Positions 1 through 9,806 of a stretch of 64,000 nt of DNA are shown here, in pieces. The stretch is from Arthrobacter sp. 9V (GTDB lineage: Bacteria > Actinomycetota > Actinomycetes > Actinomycetales > Micrococcaceae). The stretch's first letter is position 1, and every line of letters starts with the position of its first letter. The stretch lies in contig NZ_LR732912.1 of NCBI RefSeq assembly GCF_902506065.1, forward strand, positions 92,528 through 156,527, in the 5' to 3' direction. The notes under the pieces are model-generated. The model saw only the letters and a program-made list of their open reading frames with translations. It was not told the DNA's origin and searched no databases. A program made the translations under genes and the position numbers.

Positions 1-1
1 G

Positions 2-1345
<1,344 letters not shown>

Positions 1346-1356
1346 GGACTCCCCAC

Positions 1357-2505
1357 ATGTCTGAGAACTACACAGCTCTCTATGAGCAACACAAAAAAGC
1401 CGGCGCGTCCTTCACGGATTTCGGCGGCTGGCAGATGCCCCTCAAGTACGAGTCCGAGCTCGCCGAACACCACGCAGTCCGCAAATCCGCAGGCTTGTTC
1501 GACCTCTCCCATATGGGCGAAGTCTGGGTTTCCGGTCCCGACGCTGCTGCGTACCTGGATTTCGCACTGGTGGGCAAGTTGTCCGCTGTGGCGGTTGGCA
1601 AGGCCAAGTACTCGCTGATCTGCGACGCCGATGGCGGCATCATCGATGACCTCATCACCTACCGTCGCCCTTCACCCGAGGACGGCGTGGACAAGTACCT
1701 GGTGGTCCCCAATGCGGGCAACGCGAAGGTGGTTGCTTCAGAGTTGATGGCCCGCGCCTCCGGGTTCGACGTGGTGGTGGAAGATGCTGCCGCCGAGACA
1801 TCCTTGATTGCCGTGCAAGGCCCCAACGCCGAAGCGATCCTGTTGGGTCTCGTCCCGGCAGAACAGCACGCACTCGTCACGGAACTGAAGTACTACGCGG
1901 CGGTTGAGGTATCCATGACGTTCGACGGCGGCACCCGGGACCTGCTGCTGGCCCGCACCGGATACACCGGCGAGGACGGCTTCGAGATCTACGTCCCGAA
2001 CCTCGACGCCCCCGGGCTCTGGCAAGCGCTGCTCGAAGCCGGCGAAGGCCACGGACTCATCCCAGCCGGACTCGCAGCCCGCGACTCACTGCGCTTGGAA
2101 GCCGGAATGCCCCTCTACGGCAACGAGCTCTCCCGCCACGTCAACGCCTACACCGCGGGCCTTGGGCCGGTGGTTTCCCTCGCCAAGGAAAGCGACTTCA
2201 TTGGCCGCGACGCACTCACCGCCATCAAGGCCGCCGGAGTCGGAACCACGCTGGGCCAGAAGCTCGTGGGCCTCAAGGGCACCGGGCGCCGCGCCGCCCG
2301 AGCCCACTACTCGGTCCTCAAGGACGGTTCCCTGATTGGCGAAGTCACCTCCGGCCAGCCCAGCCCGACGCTCGGTTACCCGATCGCGTTGGCGTATGTC
2401 GACGTCGAGCATTCCGAGCCGGGCACCATCGTAGAGGTGGACCTCCGCGGCAAAGCGGAGCCGTTCCAAGTTGTGCCGCTGCCGTTCTACAAGCGCCAAA
2501 AATAG
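1357..2505 (+). CDS. gcvT: Aminomethyltransferase, glycine cleavage T-protein
   Basis: This 382-residue protein has the usual length of T-protein, which releases ammonia from aminomethyl-lipoyl-GcvH and transfers the one-carbon unit to tetrahydrofolate. The N-terminus (FTDFGGWQMPLKY) and the DLSHMGEV and RTGYTGEDGFEIY segments are characteristic GcvT motifs. An AAGGA directly after the gcvP stop serves as ribosome binding site for the ATG at 1357. It sits between gcvP and gcvH in one operon-like run. Confidence 0.97.
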   Translation: MSENYTALYEQHKKAGASFTDFGGWQMPLKYESELAEHHAVRKSAGLFDLSHMGEVWVSGPDAAAYLDFALVGKLSAVAVGKAKYSLICDADGGIIDDLITYRRPSPEDGVDKYLVVPNAGNAKVVASELMARASGFDVVVEDAAAETSLIAVQGPNAEAILLGLVPAEQHALVTELKYYAAVEVSMTFDGGTRDLLLARTGYTGEDGFEIYVPNLDAPGLWQALLEAGEGHGLIPAGLAARDSLRLEAGMPLYGNELSRHVNAYTAGLGPVVSLAKESDFIGRDALTAIKAAGVGTTLGQKLVGLKGTGRRAARAHYSVLKDGSLIGEVTSGQPSPTLGYPIALAYVDVEHSEPGTIVEVDLRGKAEPFQVVPLPFYKRQK

Positions 2506-2536
2506 GGAGTTTGTGTACACATAACGCCCTAATGAC

Positions 2537-2550
2537 GCCCTCTTAAGGGC
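2537..2550 (+). other. Small stem-loop between gcvT and gcvH
   Basis: GCCCTCTTAAGGGC can fold with five-base arms and a four-base loop in the 76-base gap between gcvT and gcvH. It lacks a U-tract and is too weak to be a convincing terminator; it might tune message processing within the operon. That role is only a suggestion. Confidence 0.25.
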
Positions 2551-2587
2551 ATCAGCTGTACAAAACTCTCAGAAAGAAGGAATGCGA

Positions 2588-2971
2588 ATGAGCAAAGTAG
2601 TTGCCGAGCTGAAGTACTCGGCTGAGCACGAGTGGGTTGCCGTTGATGGTGACGGGCCTGTAGGGATTGGGATTTCGGCGGTTGCCGCTGACGCCTTGGG
2701 CGACATTGTGTACGTGGACCTGCCCGAAGTTGGTTCCACTGTGACTGCAGGCCAGACGTGTGGCGAGGTGGAATCGACCAAGTCGGTCTCTGACCTGTAC
2801 TCGCCCGTGACAGGTGAGGTCACCGAGATCAACGACGCCGTTGTCAGCGATCCCGCCCTCATCAACAACGATCCCTACGGCGCCGGCTGGTTGTTCAAGG
2901 TGGCCGCCACGGAGGAAGGGCCGCTCATGTCGGCCGAAGAATACGCTTCAAAGAACGGTGGAGAACTGTGA
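2588..2971 (+). CDS. gcvH: Glycine cleavage system H protein
   Basis: H-protein is the lipoylated carrier that shuttles intermediates between P-, T- and L-proteins. The lipoyl-lysine motif [15 protein letters not shown] is present with the lysine near residue 65, and the protein is about 127 residues, normal for the family. Two ATGs, at 2582 and 2588, are possible; the AGAAAGAAGG box ends at 2580, which suits 2588 better. Its stop overlaps the glyA GTG start, indicating translational coupling. LipA, encoded downstream in this window, is expected to build its cofactor. Confidence 0.96.
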   Translation: MSKVVAELKYSAEHEWVAVDGDGPVGIGISAVAADALGDIVYVDLPEVGSTVTAGQTCGEVESTKSVSDLYSPVTGEVTEINDAVVSDPALINNDPYGAGWLFKVAATEEGPLMSAEEYASKNGGEL

Positions 2972-4287
2972 ACCCGGCAACTGTAACTGAGTACCAGCAG
3001 GTGGTGTCGGCGTCGTTGGACGCCCAGCTGTCCGAGCTTGATCCTGAAATCGCTGCGAAGATCGACGACGAATTGGGTCGCCAGCGCGACGGCCTGGAAA
3101 TGATCGCCTCCGAGAACCACACCGCCGTGGCCGTGATGCAGGCCCAGGGCTCGGTGCTGACCAACAAATACGCCGAAGGGTACCCGGGCAAGCGCTACTA
3201 CGGTGGTTGCGAACACGTCGACGTGATCGAGCAGCTGGCCATCGATCGCATCAAAGCCCTGTTCGGCGCCGAGTACGCGAATGTGCAGCCGCACTCCGGC
3301 GCCCAGGCCAACGCCTCGGTGATGCACGCCCTCATCAAGCCGGGCGACACCATCATGGGCTTGAACCTCGCTCACGGCGGACACCTCACCCACGGCATGC
3401 GGATCAACTTCTCCGGCAAGCTCTACAACGTGGTCCCCTACGGCGTCCGTGAGGATACCCACACGGTGGACATGGCCGAGGTTGAGGCCTTGGCACAGGA
3501 GCACAAACCGGCACTGATCGTGGCCGGCTGGTCCGCTTATGCGCGGCAGCTGGACTTCGCTGAATTCCGCCGGATCGCCGACTCCGTGGGTGCCTACCTG
3601 ATGGTGGACATGGCCCACTTCGCCGGGCTCGTGGCCGCGGGTCTGCACCCTTCGCCCGTCCCGCACGCGCACGTCACCACGTCCACCACGCACAAGACAC
3701 TCGCCGGTCCCCGTGGCGGCATCATCCTCTCCAACGACGCCGACATCGCCAAGAAGATCAACTCGGCCGTATTCCCGGGCCAGCAAGGCGGGCCACTGGA
3801 GCACGTCATTGCGGGTAAGGCCGTTGCGTTCAAGATCGCCGCTTCCGAAGAGTTCCGCGAACGTCAGGAACGTGTCCTCGCCGGGGCCCGGATTCTGGCC
3901 GAGCGCTTGGTGCAGCCCGACGTCGCCGCCAAGGGCATCTCCGTGGTTTCCGGCGGGACCGACGTGCACCTGGTCCTCGTGGACCTGCGCAACTGCGAGC
4001 TAGACGGCCAACAAGCCGAAGACCGCCTCGCCGCGATCGACATCACCGTCAACCGCAACGCCGTCCCCTTCGACCCCCGCCCGCCCATGGTCACCTCCGG
4101 CCTCCGGATCGGCACCCCGGCCCTGGCAACGCGCGGATTCGGCGAAGCAGCCTTCCACGAGGTAGCGGACATCATCGCCGAAGTACTGATCGCCGACGCC
4201 GACACGGACCTTTCCGGTCTACGGCACCGCGTCGACGTCCTCGCGAAAGCGCACCCGCTGTACCCGGGAGTCGCAGACCTCGGCTGA
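2968..4287 (+). CDS. glyA: Serine hydroxymethyltransferase
   Basis: GlyA is a cytoplasmic PLP enzyme interconverting serine and glycine with tetrahydrofolate as carbon carrier. The 439-residue product shows the PLP-lysine motif [15 protein letters not shown], the MIASENH N-terminal signature and the [15 protein letters not shown] segment. The GTG start overlaps the gcvH stop (GTGA). With the cleavage system upstream and serine dehydratase downstream, its likely role here is to condense glycine with methylene-THF to serine during glycine catabolism. It is slightly longer than many bacterial homologues because of an N-terminal extension of about 15 residues. Confidence 0.97.
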   Translation: MNPATVTEYQQVVSASLDAQLSELDPEIAAKIDDELGRQRDGLEMIASENHTAVAVMQAQGSVLTNKYAEGYPGKRYYGGCEHVDVIEQLAIDRIKALFGAEYANVQPHSGAQANASVMHALIKPGDTIMGLNLAHGGHLTHGMRINFSGKLYNVVPYGVREDTHTVDMAEVEALAQEHKPALIVAGWSAYARQLDFAEFRRIADSVGAYLMVDMAHFAGLVAAGLHPSPVPHAHVTTSTTHKTLAGPRGGIILSNDADIAKKINSAVFPGQQGGPLEHVIAGKAVAFKIAASEEFRERQERVLAGARILAERLVQPDVAAKGISVVSGGTDVHLVLVDLRNCELDGQQAEDRLAAIDITVNRNAVPFDPRPPMVTSGLRIGTPALATRGFGEAAFHEVADIIAEVLIADADTDLSGLRHRVDVLAKAHPLYPGVADLG

Positions 4288-4324
4288 GGCGTCTACTCGG
4301 GGCCGCGTCGTGCGGGTTGGCCGG

Positions 4325-4442
4325 TTGGGGTTGGCATCCTCCGCGGGCTCGGTCGCACCCAAGTGCAGCGGCCGATTCGGGGGTTCGCTGCGGGAAGTGC
4401 CGTGCGCACGGCATGTTTGGCAGGGAACCCCCGAAATGGGGG
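4325..4442 (+). repeat. Intergenic nested-palindrome repeat, copy 1
   Basis: A 118-base unit downstream of glyA recurs almost unchanged about 195 bases later. It contains a perfect 16-base palindrome TGCCGTGCGCACGGCA (4398-4413) enclosed by a perfect 10-base inverted repeat, TTCGGGGGTT (4376-4385) and AACCCCCGAA (4426-4435). The nested symmetry means the transcript or the DNA strand could form a cruciform-like fold. No coding capacity is evident. Confidence 0.85.
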
Positions 4443-4518
4443 TTATGCGGGACGGAGTGGGCATCCGGGTTCGTGGGTTCGTGGGTTTGCGGGTTCGCGG
4501 GTGTGCCGGTCCGGCCCA

Positions 4519-4637
4519 TTGGGGTTGGCATCCTCCGCGGGCTCCGGTCGACCCCAAGTGCAGCGGCCGATTCGGGGGTTCGCTGCGGGAAGTGCCGTGC
4601 GCACGGCATGTTTGGCAGGGAACCCCCGAAATGGGGG
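4519..4637 (+). repeat. Intergenic nested-palindrome repeat, copy 2
   Basis: Second copy of the element at 4325-4442, with one inserted base near 4545. The 16-base palindrome is at 4593-4608 and the flanking inverted repeat at 4571-4580 and 4621-4630; all symmetric parts are conserved. The copy ends about 76 bases before sdaA, so it lies in the region expected to hold the sdaA promoter. Between the copies are short GTTCGTGGGTTCG-like direct repeats. Confidence 0.85.
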
Positions 4638-4713
4638 CAATGGGTTTGAGGGCCCGCTCCGTTTGTTGGGGGCGGGGCGGGTTCTATTCGTTATACGTCG
4701 TTAGGAAATGACC

Positions 4714-6126
4714 ATGGCCGTTGGGGTCTTTGATCTGTTCTCTGTGGGTATTGGCCCGTCGAGTTCCCATACTGTGGGGCCGATGCGGGCTGGTGCCGTG
4801 TTTGCACGTGAGCTTCGGGAGTCCGGGGTTCTCGAATCCGTTGCGGGTTTGCGGGTTGACCTGTACGGGTCTTTGGCTGCAACCGGCAAGGGACACGGGA
4901 CCTTCACGGCCGTCTTGCTCGGACTTGAGGGCTTCGACCCCGAGCTGATCCTGCCTGACGAGGTGGAGGAGCGGCTCGCGAGGATTGCTGAGACGGGTGT
5001 GTTGAACCTGGCTGGTGCTTCGGGCGGGGGTGTGGAGGTGGCGTATGCGGTGGAGGACATGATCCTGCATCCGTTGACGGTGTTGCCGCGGCATACGAAC
5101 GGGATGAAGTTCGCGGTTTCTGATGCTGAGGGGAATGTTCTCAGGGAGGCGACGTTCTTTTCGGTCGGTGGCGGGTTCATTGTCCGTGAGGGTGAGGAGA
5201 ACTCGGCTCAGCAGGAGTTGGAGGAGTCGAAGAAGGAGTTGCCGTTGCCGTTCCGGACGGCGGCGGAGTTGATGGGCCGGTGCGCTTCGAAGGGTTTGGG
5301 CATTTCGGACATCATGTTCATCAATGAGCGGGCGTCCCGGAGTGAGGAGGAGATCCGGGAGGGTCTGCTCCATATCTGGTCGGTGATGGAGGCGTGTGTT
5401 GAAACCTCATTGAAGCGTGAGGGTGTGTTGCCTGGGGGTTTGAAGGTCCGGCGTCGTTCTCCTGATTGGTTGGAGCGGTTGCTGAAGGAGGATAAGGACC
5501 GGAACGATCCGAAGTATTGGCAGGAGTGGGTGAATCTGATCGCTTTGGCGGTCAATGAGGAGAACGCTTCGGGTGGCCGGGTGGTGACGGCTCCGACCAA
5601 TGGTGCTGCGGGGATTATCCCGGCGGTGTTGTATTACGCGTTGAATTATGCGCCGGGCATGGACAAGGCTTCTCAGCGGGATCGGGATGATGTGGTGGTG
5701 AAGTTCTTGCTCGCCGCCGGTGCTGTGGGTGTGTTGTATAAGGAGCAGGCGTCCATTTCGGGGGCTGAGGTGGGCTGTCAGGGTGAGGTTGGGTCGGCGT
5801 CGTCGATGGCTGCTGCCGGGTTGGCTGAGGTGATGGGTGGTACTCCGGGTCAGGTGGAGAACGCGGCGGAGATCGCGATGGAACATAACCTGGGGCTCAC
5901 GTGTGATCCGATCGGGGGGTTGGTGCAGATCCCGTGTATTGAGCGGAACGCGATTGCTGCGGCGAAGGCTATCAACGCGGCGAAGATGGCGTTGTGGGGT
6001 GATGGTACGCACCGGGTCTCGTTGGATGAGGTGATCGTGACCATGCGTGAAACGGGCAAGGACATGTCCCACAAGTACAAGGAAACAGCCATGGGCGGAC
6101 TTGCCGTCAACGTCGTCGAATGCTGA
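4714..6126 (+). CDS. sdaA: L-serine ammonia-lyase, iron-sulfur dependent, single-chain
   Basis: The enzyme deaminates L-serine to pyruvate and ammonia. The protein of about 470 residues is the fused alpha/beta form: an N-terminal segment starting [18 protein letters not shown], and a C-terminal catalytic part with cysteines in [19 protein letters not shown] and IPCIERNA that normally bind a [4Fe-4S] cluster. Two in-frame ATGs exist at 4708 and 4714; AGGA at 4703-4706 is correctly spaced only for 4714. Position after gcvPTH and glyA completes a route from glycine via serine to pyruvate. Confidence 0.96.
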   Translation: MAVGVFDLFSVGIGPSSSHTVGPMRAGAVFARELRESGVLESVAGLRVDLYGSLAATGKGHGTFTAVLLGLEGFDPELILPDEVEERLARIAETGVLNLAGASGGGVEVAYAVEDMILHPLTVLPRHTNGMKFAVSDAEGNVLREATFFSVGGGFIVREGEENSAQQELEESKKELPLPFRTAAELMGRCASKGLGISDIMFINERASRSEEEIREGLLHIWSVMEACVETSLKREGVLPGGLKVRRRSPDWLERLLKEDKDRNDPKYWQEWVNLIALAVNEENASGGRVVTAPTNGAAGIIPAVLYYALNYAPGMDKASQRDRDDVVVKFLLAAGAVGVLYKEQASISGAEVGCQGEVGSASSMAAAGLAEVMGGTPGQVENAAEIAMEHNLGLTCDPIGGLVQIPCIERNAIAAAKAINAAKMALWGDGTHRVSLDEVIVTMRETGKDMSHKYKETAMGGLAVNVVEC

Positions 6127-6141
6127 GCGGCGCGCCACCAT

Positions 6142-6206
6142 GCGTTGTTGGGCCCTCTCTGCGCCCCGGAACGCATGAAAGACACGAACAGAAGGCCCCG
6201 CAACGC
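6142..6206 (+). terminator. Imperfect long hairpin after sdaA
   Basis: Left arm 6142-6158 and right arm 6190-6206 pair at 14 of 17 positions (GCGTTG...GGGCC...TCT), with a 31-base loop carrying CTGCGCCCC. It sits between sdaA and lipA and resembles the much more regular hairpin at 40994-41054. It may attenuate transcription into lipA; there is no clear U-tract. Confidence 0.45.
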
Positions 6207-6238
6207 AATAATTTTGCAGACCTACAAGGAAGAACGTC

Positions 6239-7246
6239 ATGACACTCGCACCTGAAGGCCGTAAGTTACTGCGCGTTGAGCAGCGTAACTCGGCGGTCCC
6301 GGTTGAACGTAAGCCTGAGTGGATCAAGGCCAAGGTTCAGATGGGGCCGGAGTTTGTTCAGCTCAAGAATCTGGTGAAGAAGGAAGGCCTGCACACGGTG
6401 TGTGAGGAGGCCGGGTGCCCGAACATTTTTGAGTGCTGGGAAGATAAGGAAGCGACGTTCCTGATCGGCGGGTCCGAGTGCACGCGGCGCTGTGATTTCT
6501 GCCAGATCGATACCGGCAAGCCGTCCCCGGTGGACATGTTCGAACCCACCAAGGTGGCCCGCAGTGTCCAGGCGATGCAGTTGCGGTACGCCACCGTGAC
6601 CGGGGTGGCCCGTGATGACCTCGCCGATGAGGGTGTGTGGTTGTACGCCGAAACGGTCCGGAAGATCCATGAACTGAACCCCGGCACCGGGGTGGAGTTG
6701 TTGATCCCGGACTTCTCCGGCAGGCCAGAGCACATCGCGGCGATCTGTGATTCCAAGCCCGAGGTGTTCGCGCACAACGTGGAGACCGTGCCGAGGATTT
6801 TCAAGCGGATCCGTCCGGCGTTCCGGTACGAGCGCTCCTTGGACGTGATCACGCAGGGCCGGGATTTGGGTATGGTGACCAAGTCCAACCTGATCCTGGG
6901 CATGGGCGAGACCCGCGAGGAAATTTCCGAAGCGTTGCGGGACCTGCGCGCGGCCGGGTGTGATTTGATCACCATTACCCAGTACCTGCGCCCGTCCGAG
7001 CGGCACTTGCCGGTGGACCGTTGGGTCAAGCCGCAGGAGTTCGTGGACCTTCAGAACGAGGCCGAAGAAATCGGGTTCCTTGGTGTGATGTCGGGTCCGT
7101 TGGTGCGGTCCTCGTACCGTGCAGGGCGTTTGTGGGCCACGGCCATGCGGAAGAAGGGCTGGGAAATCCCCGCAGCCCTGGCACACATCGAGTCCTCCGG
7201 CACCACCCGCCAGGAAGCCTCCACCATCCTCGCCGCCCACAGCTAA
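6239..7246 (+). CDS. lipA: Lipoyl synthase (radical SAM)
   Basis: LipA inserts two sulfurs into octanoyl chains on lipoyl domains such as GcvH and the 2-oxoacid dehydrogenase E2 subunits. Both [4Fe-4S] sites are visible: the auxiliary-cluster set [12 protein letters not shown] and the radical-SAM triad CTRRCDFC. The 335-residue length and the C-terminal [10 protein letters not shown] (terminal serine ligand) fit the family. AAGGAAG precedes the ATG at a good distance. Being next to the glycine cleavage genes makes functional sense, as GcvH is a LipA substrate. Confidence 0.97.
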   Translation: MTLAPEGRKLLRVEQRNSAVPVERKPEWIKAKVQMGPEFVQLKNLVKKEGLHTVCEEAGCPNIFECWEDKEATFLIGGSECTRRCDFCQIDTGKPSPVDMFEPTKVARSVQAMQLRYATVTGVARDDLADEGVWLYAETVRKIHELNPGTGVELLIPDFSGRPEHIAAICDSKPEVFAHNVETVPRIFKRIRPAFRYERSLDVITQGRDLGMVTKSNLILGMGETREEISEALRDLRAAGCDLITITQYLRPSERHLPVDRWVKPQEFVDLQNEAEEIGFLGVMSGPLVRSSYRAGRLWATAMRKKGWEIPAALAHIESSGTTRQEASTILAAHS

Positions 7247-7277
7247 AGCAGCACAGCCATGCAGCTAAAGCAGCACA
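7240..7277 (+). repeat. Stop-spanning tandem duplication at the lipA 3' end
   Basis: CAGCTAAAGCAGCACA occurs at 7240-7255 and again at 7262-7277 (22-base period). The first copy includes the lipA TAA stop (7244-7246), so the second repeats the same stop triplet just downstream. Confidence 0.8.
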
Positions 7278-7360
7278 AAGCCAAGAACTCCAAGGACTCC
7301 TTGGACGCGCTCCCGCAGCCGTCCCGTGAAGGGTGCGCGCCAAGAAGAACAGCAGTAGTA

Positions 7361-7403
7361 CGACGGCGGCTGGTTGCCTTTCCAGGGTGACCGGCCGCCG
7401 TCG
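7361..7403 (+). terminator. CGACGGCG-type hairpin downstream of lipA
   Basis: CGACGGCGGC (7361-7370) and GCCGCCGTCG (7394-7403) are perfect inverted arms around a 23-base loop. Location 115 bases after lipA suggests a transcription end, though no U-run follows. The core is shared with five other intergenic hairpins in this window. Confidence 0.5.
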
Positions 7404-7530
7404 GGCGCTAACTTACGGGCGTCCGTCATGAAGCCGAAGCATTCGAACACCAGCGCAGTTTTTGCTCAAGACGGGCACAATGTTCACGCACCCCGGCCAG
7501 ATCCCCTTCCCTTGCCGGGGTAAGAGCCTT

Positions 7531-7637
7531 GTCCACTCCTTGGACAGCTCGCCCGAAAGCGAGTACTTCCGGTCCCGCCAATACCGGGATCGAAACTGAC
7601 CCACCAAGTAGTTTCAGCGAAAAAAATGAGTACTCGC
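7531..7637 (+). other. Run of small stem-loops upstream of the secreted-protein cluster
   Basis: The stretch 7247-7819 holds no convincing gene. Within it four short hairpins follow one another: GTCCA/TGGAC (7531-7545), CTCGC/GCGAG around CCGAAA (7548-7563), TCCCG/CGGGA (7573-7589) and GAAACT/AGTTTC (7592-7615). In addition GCGAGTACT (7559-7567) could pair with AGTACTCGC (7629-7637), an alternative to hairpin two. It could be a structured 5' leader of the gene at 7820, or chance. I could not match it to a known riboswitch class. Confidence 0.3.
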
Positions 7638-7819
7638 ATCCAGCATGTGGGTATCTCCCGGTCAATGTTCGAATGAAAAATTGAGGTAGCCCGAACCATA
7701 GCCATGGGGCTTGCCGGGATTGAACTATTGGTGGCATCGCTTCATCCGACAACAACGGATCGGATGCTGGGGGTTCCGTTGCGGCTCCCCGGGACGTAGA
7801 TCAACCAAGGAGTCTTACC

Positions 7820-8275
7820 ATGCGCAAGCTTTCCAAGAAGAGCCGGATCACAGCAGCCGTCGCCGGCGTGGCATTGGTTGCAGTTGGCGGCGGAGCTGCC
7901 TATGCCTACTGGACCACTACGGGTTCGGGCAGCGGCCAAGCCACCAACTCCGCAGGCGGCGGAACGGTCACCCTCCACGCCACATTCGCTGGCGGGCTTG
8001 CTCCGGGCAACTCGGTCCCCGTTTCCTACACCGCAGATAACTCCACTACGTCCAGCACCGTGGTGGGAACCCTCAGCGCCAGCGTGACCACCAGCGTGGC
8101 CGATTGCCTGCCCACATGGTTCGACGTCACTGCCGTCACCACCAACAGCCCCGTTGCGGCCGGATCCACCGGAACATCGGTGGGCAGCGGCGTGCTCAAG
8201 TTCAACGACAGCACCACCGCCAACCAGGACGCCTGCAAGTCCGCAATCGTGACGGTCACGGTGGGCAGCCTCTAG
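7820..8275 (+). CDS. Secreted protein with SipW-type signal peptide
   Basis: The 151-residue product starts with basic residues, a hydrophobic stretch and GGGAAYAYWTTTGSGSG, the pattern of SipW-dependent signal peptides in the TasA/CalY world (Ala-rich cleavage region followed by an aromatic pair and Thr/Gly/Ser). The mature part is rich in Thr, Ser, Val and Ala with two cysteines, suggesting a beta-sandwich exported domain with one disulfide. GGAG precedes the ATG. It is the first of four exported proteins at 7.8-11.1 kb. The likely processing enzyme is the SipW-like peptidase at 29710. Whether it forms fibres, as TasA does, cannot be told. Confidence 0.8.
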   Translation: MRKLSKKSRITAAVAGVALVAVGGGAAYAYWTTTGSGSGQATNSAGGGTVTLHATFAGGLAPGNSVPVSYTADNSTTSSTVVGTLSASVTTSVADCLPTWFDVTAVTTNSPVAAGSTGTSVGSGVLKFNDSTTANQDACKSAIVTVTVGSL

Positions 8276-8312
8276 GCCGCCGGCTTCCTCATATGAAAGC
8301 CGCCTGAAAGCT

Positions 8313-8344
8313 CCGGGGGCCACCTTGCGAGTGGTGGCCCCCGG
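8313..8344 (+). terminator. GC-rich terminator-like hairpin
   Basis: CCGGGGGCCACC (8313-8324) pairs perfectly with GGTGGCCCCCGG (8333-8344) across an eight-base loop, 38 bases after the stop of the first secreted protein gene. It probably ends or reduces transcription so that this gene is expressed more than the three behind it. Confidence 0.6.
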
Positions 8345-8419
8345 CTTGCCAATTCTCTTCCCAAAGTCGTTTTCCATGACGTTTTCAACGCACGCAAGCA
8401 ATGTCCGAAAAGAGCTTCC

Positions 8420-9289
8420 ATGGACCACCGCCCAGAGCGCGACACACCGTTTCATCGAGTGCGACCTCCCTTGCGCGCGCTGCTGCTCGCCATGGTGGTG
8501 GCGATGATTCCCATGGCGACCCTGGCGACCCTGGCGGCCAGCAACGGGCAGAGCAGAGCCCAGGGCAACCAAGTCAGCGCCGCTAAGGTGCCCGCCGGGA
8601 TCTCGGCAGTGCTGTCTCCCTCGAGCCGAACCGTCGACCAAGGACAGTCCGCCACGTTCACGGTGTCAGCGACGTCGACAGCGGGGTTCGTTGGGCCCGT
8701 AACCTTCACGGTGGCGGGTTTGCCGGCAGGTGCGACTGCCAGCCAGTCGCCGTCGTCGGTCAATCTCACCTCCGGTTCCACCGCGCAGGTGACGTTGACC
8801 ATAGCCACGGCCACCACCACGCCGGCCACAAAGACTGATTTCACCGTCAAAGCCACCAGCGGGACATTGGTTTCCAACGCAGCGCCGGGGCAGTTGCAGG
8901 TCCTGGAGGTCAAACGAACTTTAGCTGTTTCAGGGTCCGTCAGCGGGCTGCTGGCGCCGGGGGTTTCGCGGGCTGTGGATCTGCAGATCAACAACACCAA
9001 CAACAAGAGCATCGCGGTAACAAATTTGTCCGTGTCGATCGGCCAGGTGGTTCGGACTCCAGCGGCTGTGGCAGCCAACCTTCCGTGCACGGCGGCGGAT
9101 TACCAGCTCACCCAATACACGGGCGCATACCCCCTCACTGTTGAGCCGGGCAACCGTTCACTTTCAAGCTTGAACGTGCCGCAAGGGAAGTGGCCACAGC
9201 TCAAAATGCTGGACACCGCCCAGCTCCAGGATGGTTGCAAAGGCGCCACCATCCAGCTCGTTTTCACCGGCACGGGACAGGCGAACTGA
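8420..9289 (+). CDS. Exported protein with Ig-like/beta-rich repeats
   Basis: The start is chosen as the ATG at 8420; a hydrophobic signal segment lies near residues 20-40 (LRALLLAMVVAMIP), an ordinary Sec-type signal unlike its neighbours. Residues 60-160 carry an Ig-like segment (SPSSRTVDQGQSATFTVSAT ... GLPAGATASQSPSSVNLTSG), resembling extracellular NPCBM/Ig-type repeats seen in surface proteins. The C-terminal half contains two cysteines. It lies between the SipW-type proteins, and the next ATG begins one base after its stop. No sortase motif or membrane anchor is visible, so it may be held by the neighbouring proteins. Specific function unknown. Confidence 0.75.
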   Translation: MDHRPERDTPFHRVRPPLRALLLAMVVAMIPMATLATLAASNGQSRAQGNQVSAAKVPAGISAVLSPSSRTVDQGQSATFTVSATSTAGFVGPVTFTVAGLPAGATASQSPSSVNLTSGSTAQVTLTIATATTTPATKTDFTVKATSGTLVSNAAPGQLQVLEVKRTLAVSGSVSGLLAPGVSRAVDLQINNTNNKSIAVTNLSVSIGQVVRTPAAVAANLPCTAADYQLTQYTGAYPLTVEPGNRSLSSLNVPQGKWPQLKMLDTAQLQDGCKGATIQLVFTGTGQAN

Positions 9290-9290
9290 C

Positions 9291-9806
9291 ATGAAGACGA
9301 CAGTCCGAATCCCGCGCAATCACAGCAGCGGACGCCTCGCTCGAACAGTGGCCGCCACCGCGGCGCTTTGCCTCTTGGGCGGTGCAGGAACCGCGTACGC
9401 CTACTGGGCCACCGCAGGCACCGGAAGTGGATCAGCCGCCAACGGCACCATGCAGACCGTCACTGTGGTCGCGCTCGTCCCGGGCGACACGCTGCAAACC
9501 AGCCTGGCTCCGGGAGGGACTGCCGATGTCATCCTCCGGGCATCAAACCCGAATCCTCACGCCGTCACCATCTATGGCCTCGCCGCTAACGGCCCCGTGA
9601 CCGCCGATGCAGCACACCCCGGCTGCACCACCACTGGGGTAACGTTCACGCCGCCGCCAACACCCTTGACCCCGCCGGTGATCATCCAGGCGAACAGTTC
9701 CATCCTTCTGACGCTTCAGGGGGCAGCAAATATGAGCACGGCATCTGTTTCGGCGTGCCAAGGTGCCCAGTTCACGGTTCCCGTCACGCTGGAGGTACGG
9801 AAATGA
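9291..9806 (+). CDS. Secreted protein with SipW-type signal peptide
   Basis: Taking the ATG at 9291 (one base after the previous stop) gives 171 residues beginning with a basic region, hydrophobic core and GGAGTAYAYWATAGTGSGSA, nearly the same signal and post-cleavage motif as the protein at 7820. The mature part has an Asn-Pro rich beta-type segment and a cysteine pair. It overlaps the next gene by four bases (ATGA), so the two should be made together. Function unknown; the shared signal suggests joint export and processing with 7820 and 9803. Confidence 0.8.
   Translation: MKTTVRIPRNHSSGRLARTVAATAALCLLGGAGTAYAYWATAGTGSGSAANGTMQTVTVVALVPGDTLQTSLAPGGTADVILRASNPNPHAVTIYGLAANGPVTADAAHPGCTTTGVTFTPPPTPLTPPVIIQANSSILLTLQGAANMSTASVSACQGAQFTVPVTLEVRK

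Noticed and set aside
2875..3969. 364-residue frame antisense to glyA
   Set aside because: It is the mirror of a strongly coding gene in a high-GC genome; composition is His/Val/Gly-rich and no family motif is present.
4288..4713. Coding frames across the duplicated element
   Set aside because: Frames exist on both strands only because of the GC-rich repeat; they encode the same repeated peptide in several phases.
5407..7240. Long minus-strand frames opposite sdaA and lipA
   Set aside because: They lie wholly opposite genes with certain identity and show Arg/His-rich shadow composition.
7413..7755. Minus-strand frames in the lipA-7820 gap as a possible gene
   Set aside because: No ribosome binding site, odd composition, and the region is better explained as non-coding with hairpins.
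7247..7819. Cyclic-di-GMP or other known riboswitch
   Set aside because: Hairpins exist, but I could not find the conserved core sequences of a known class.
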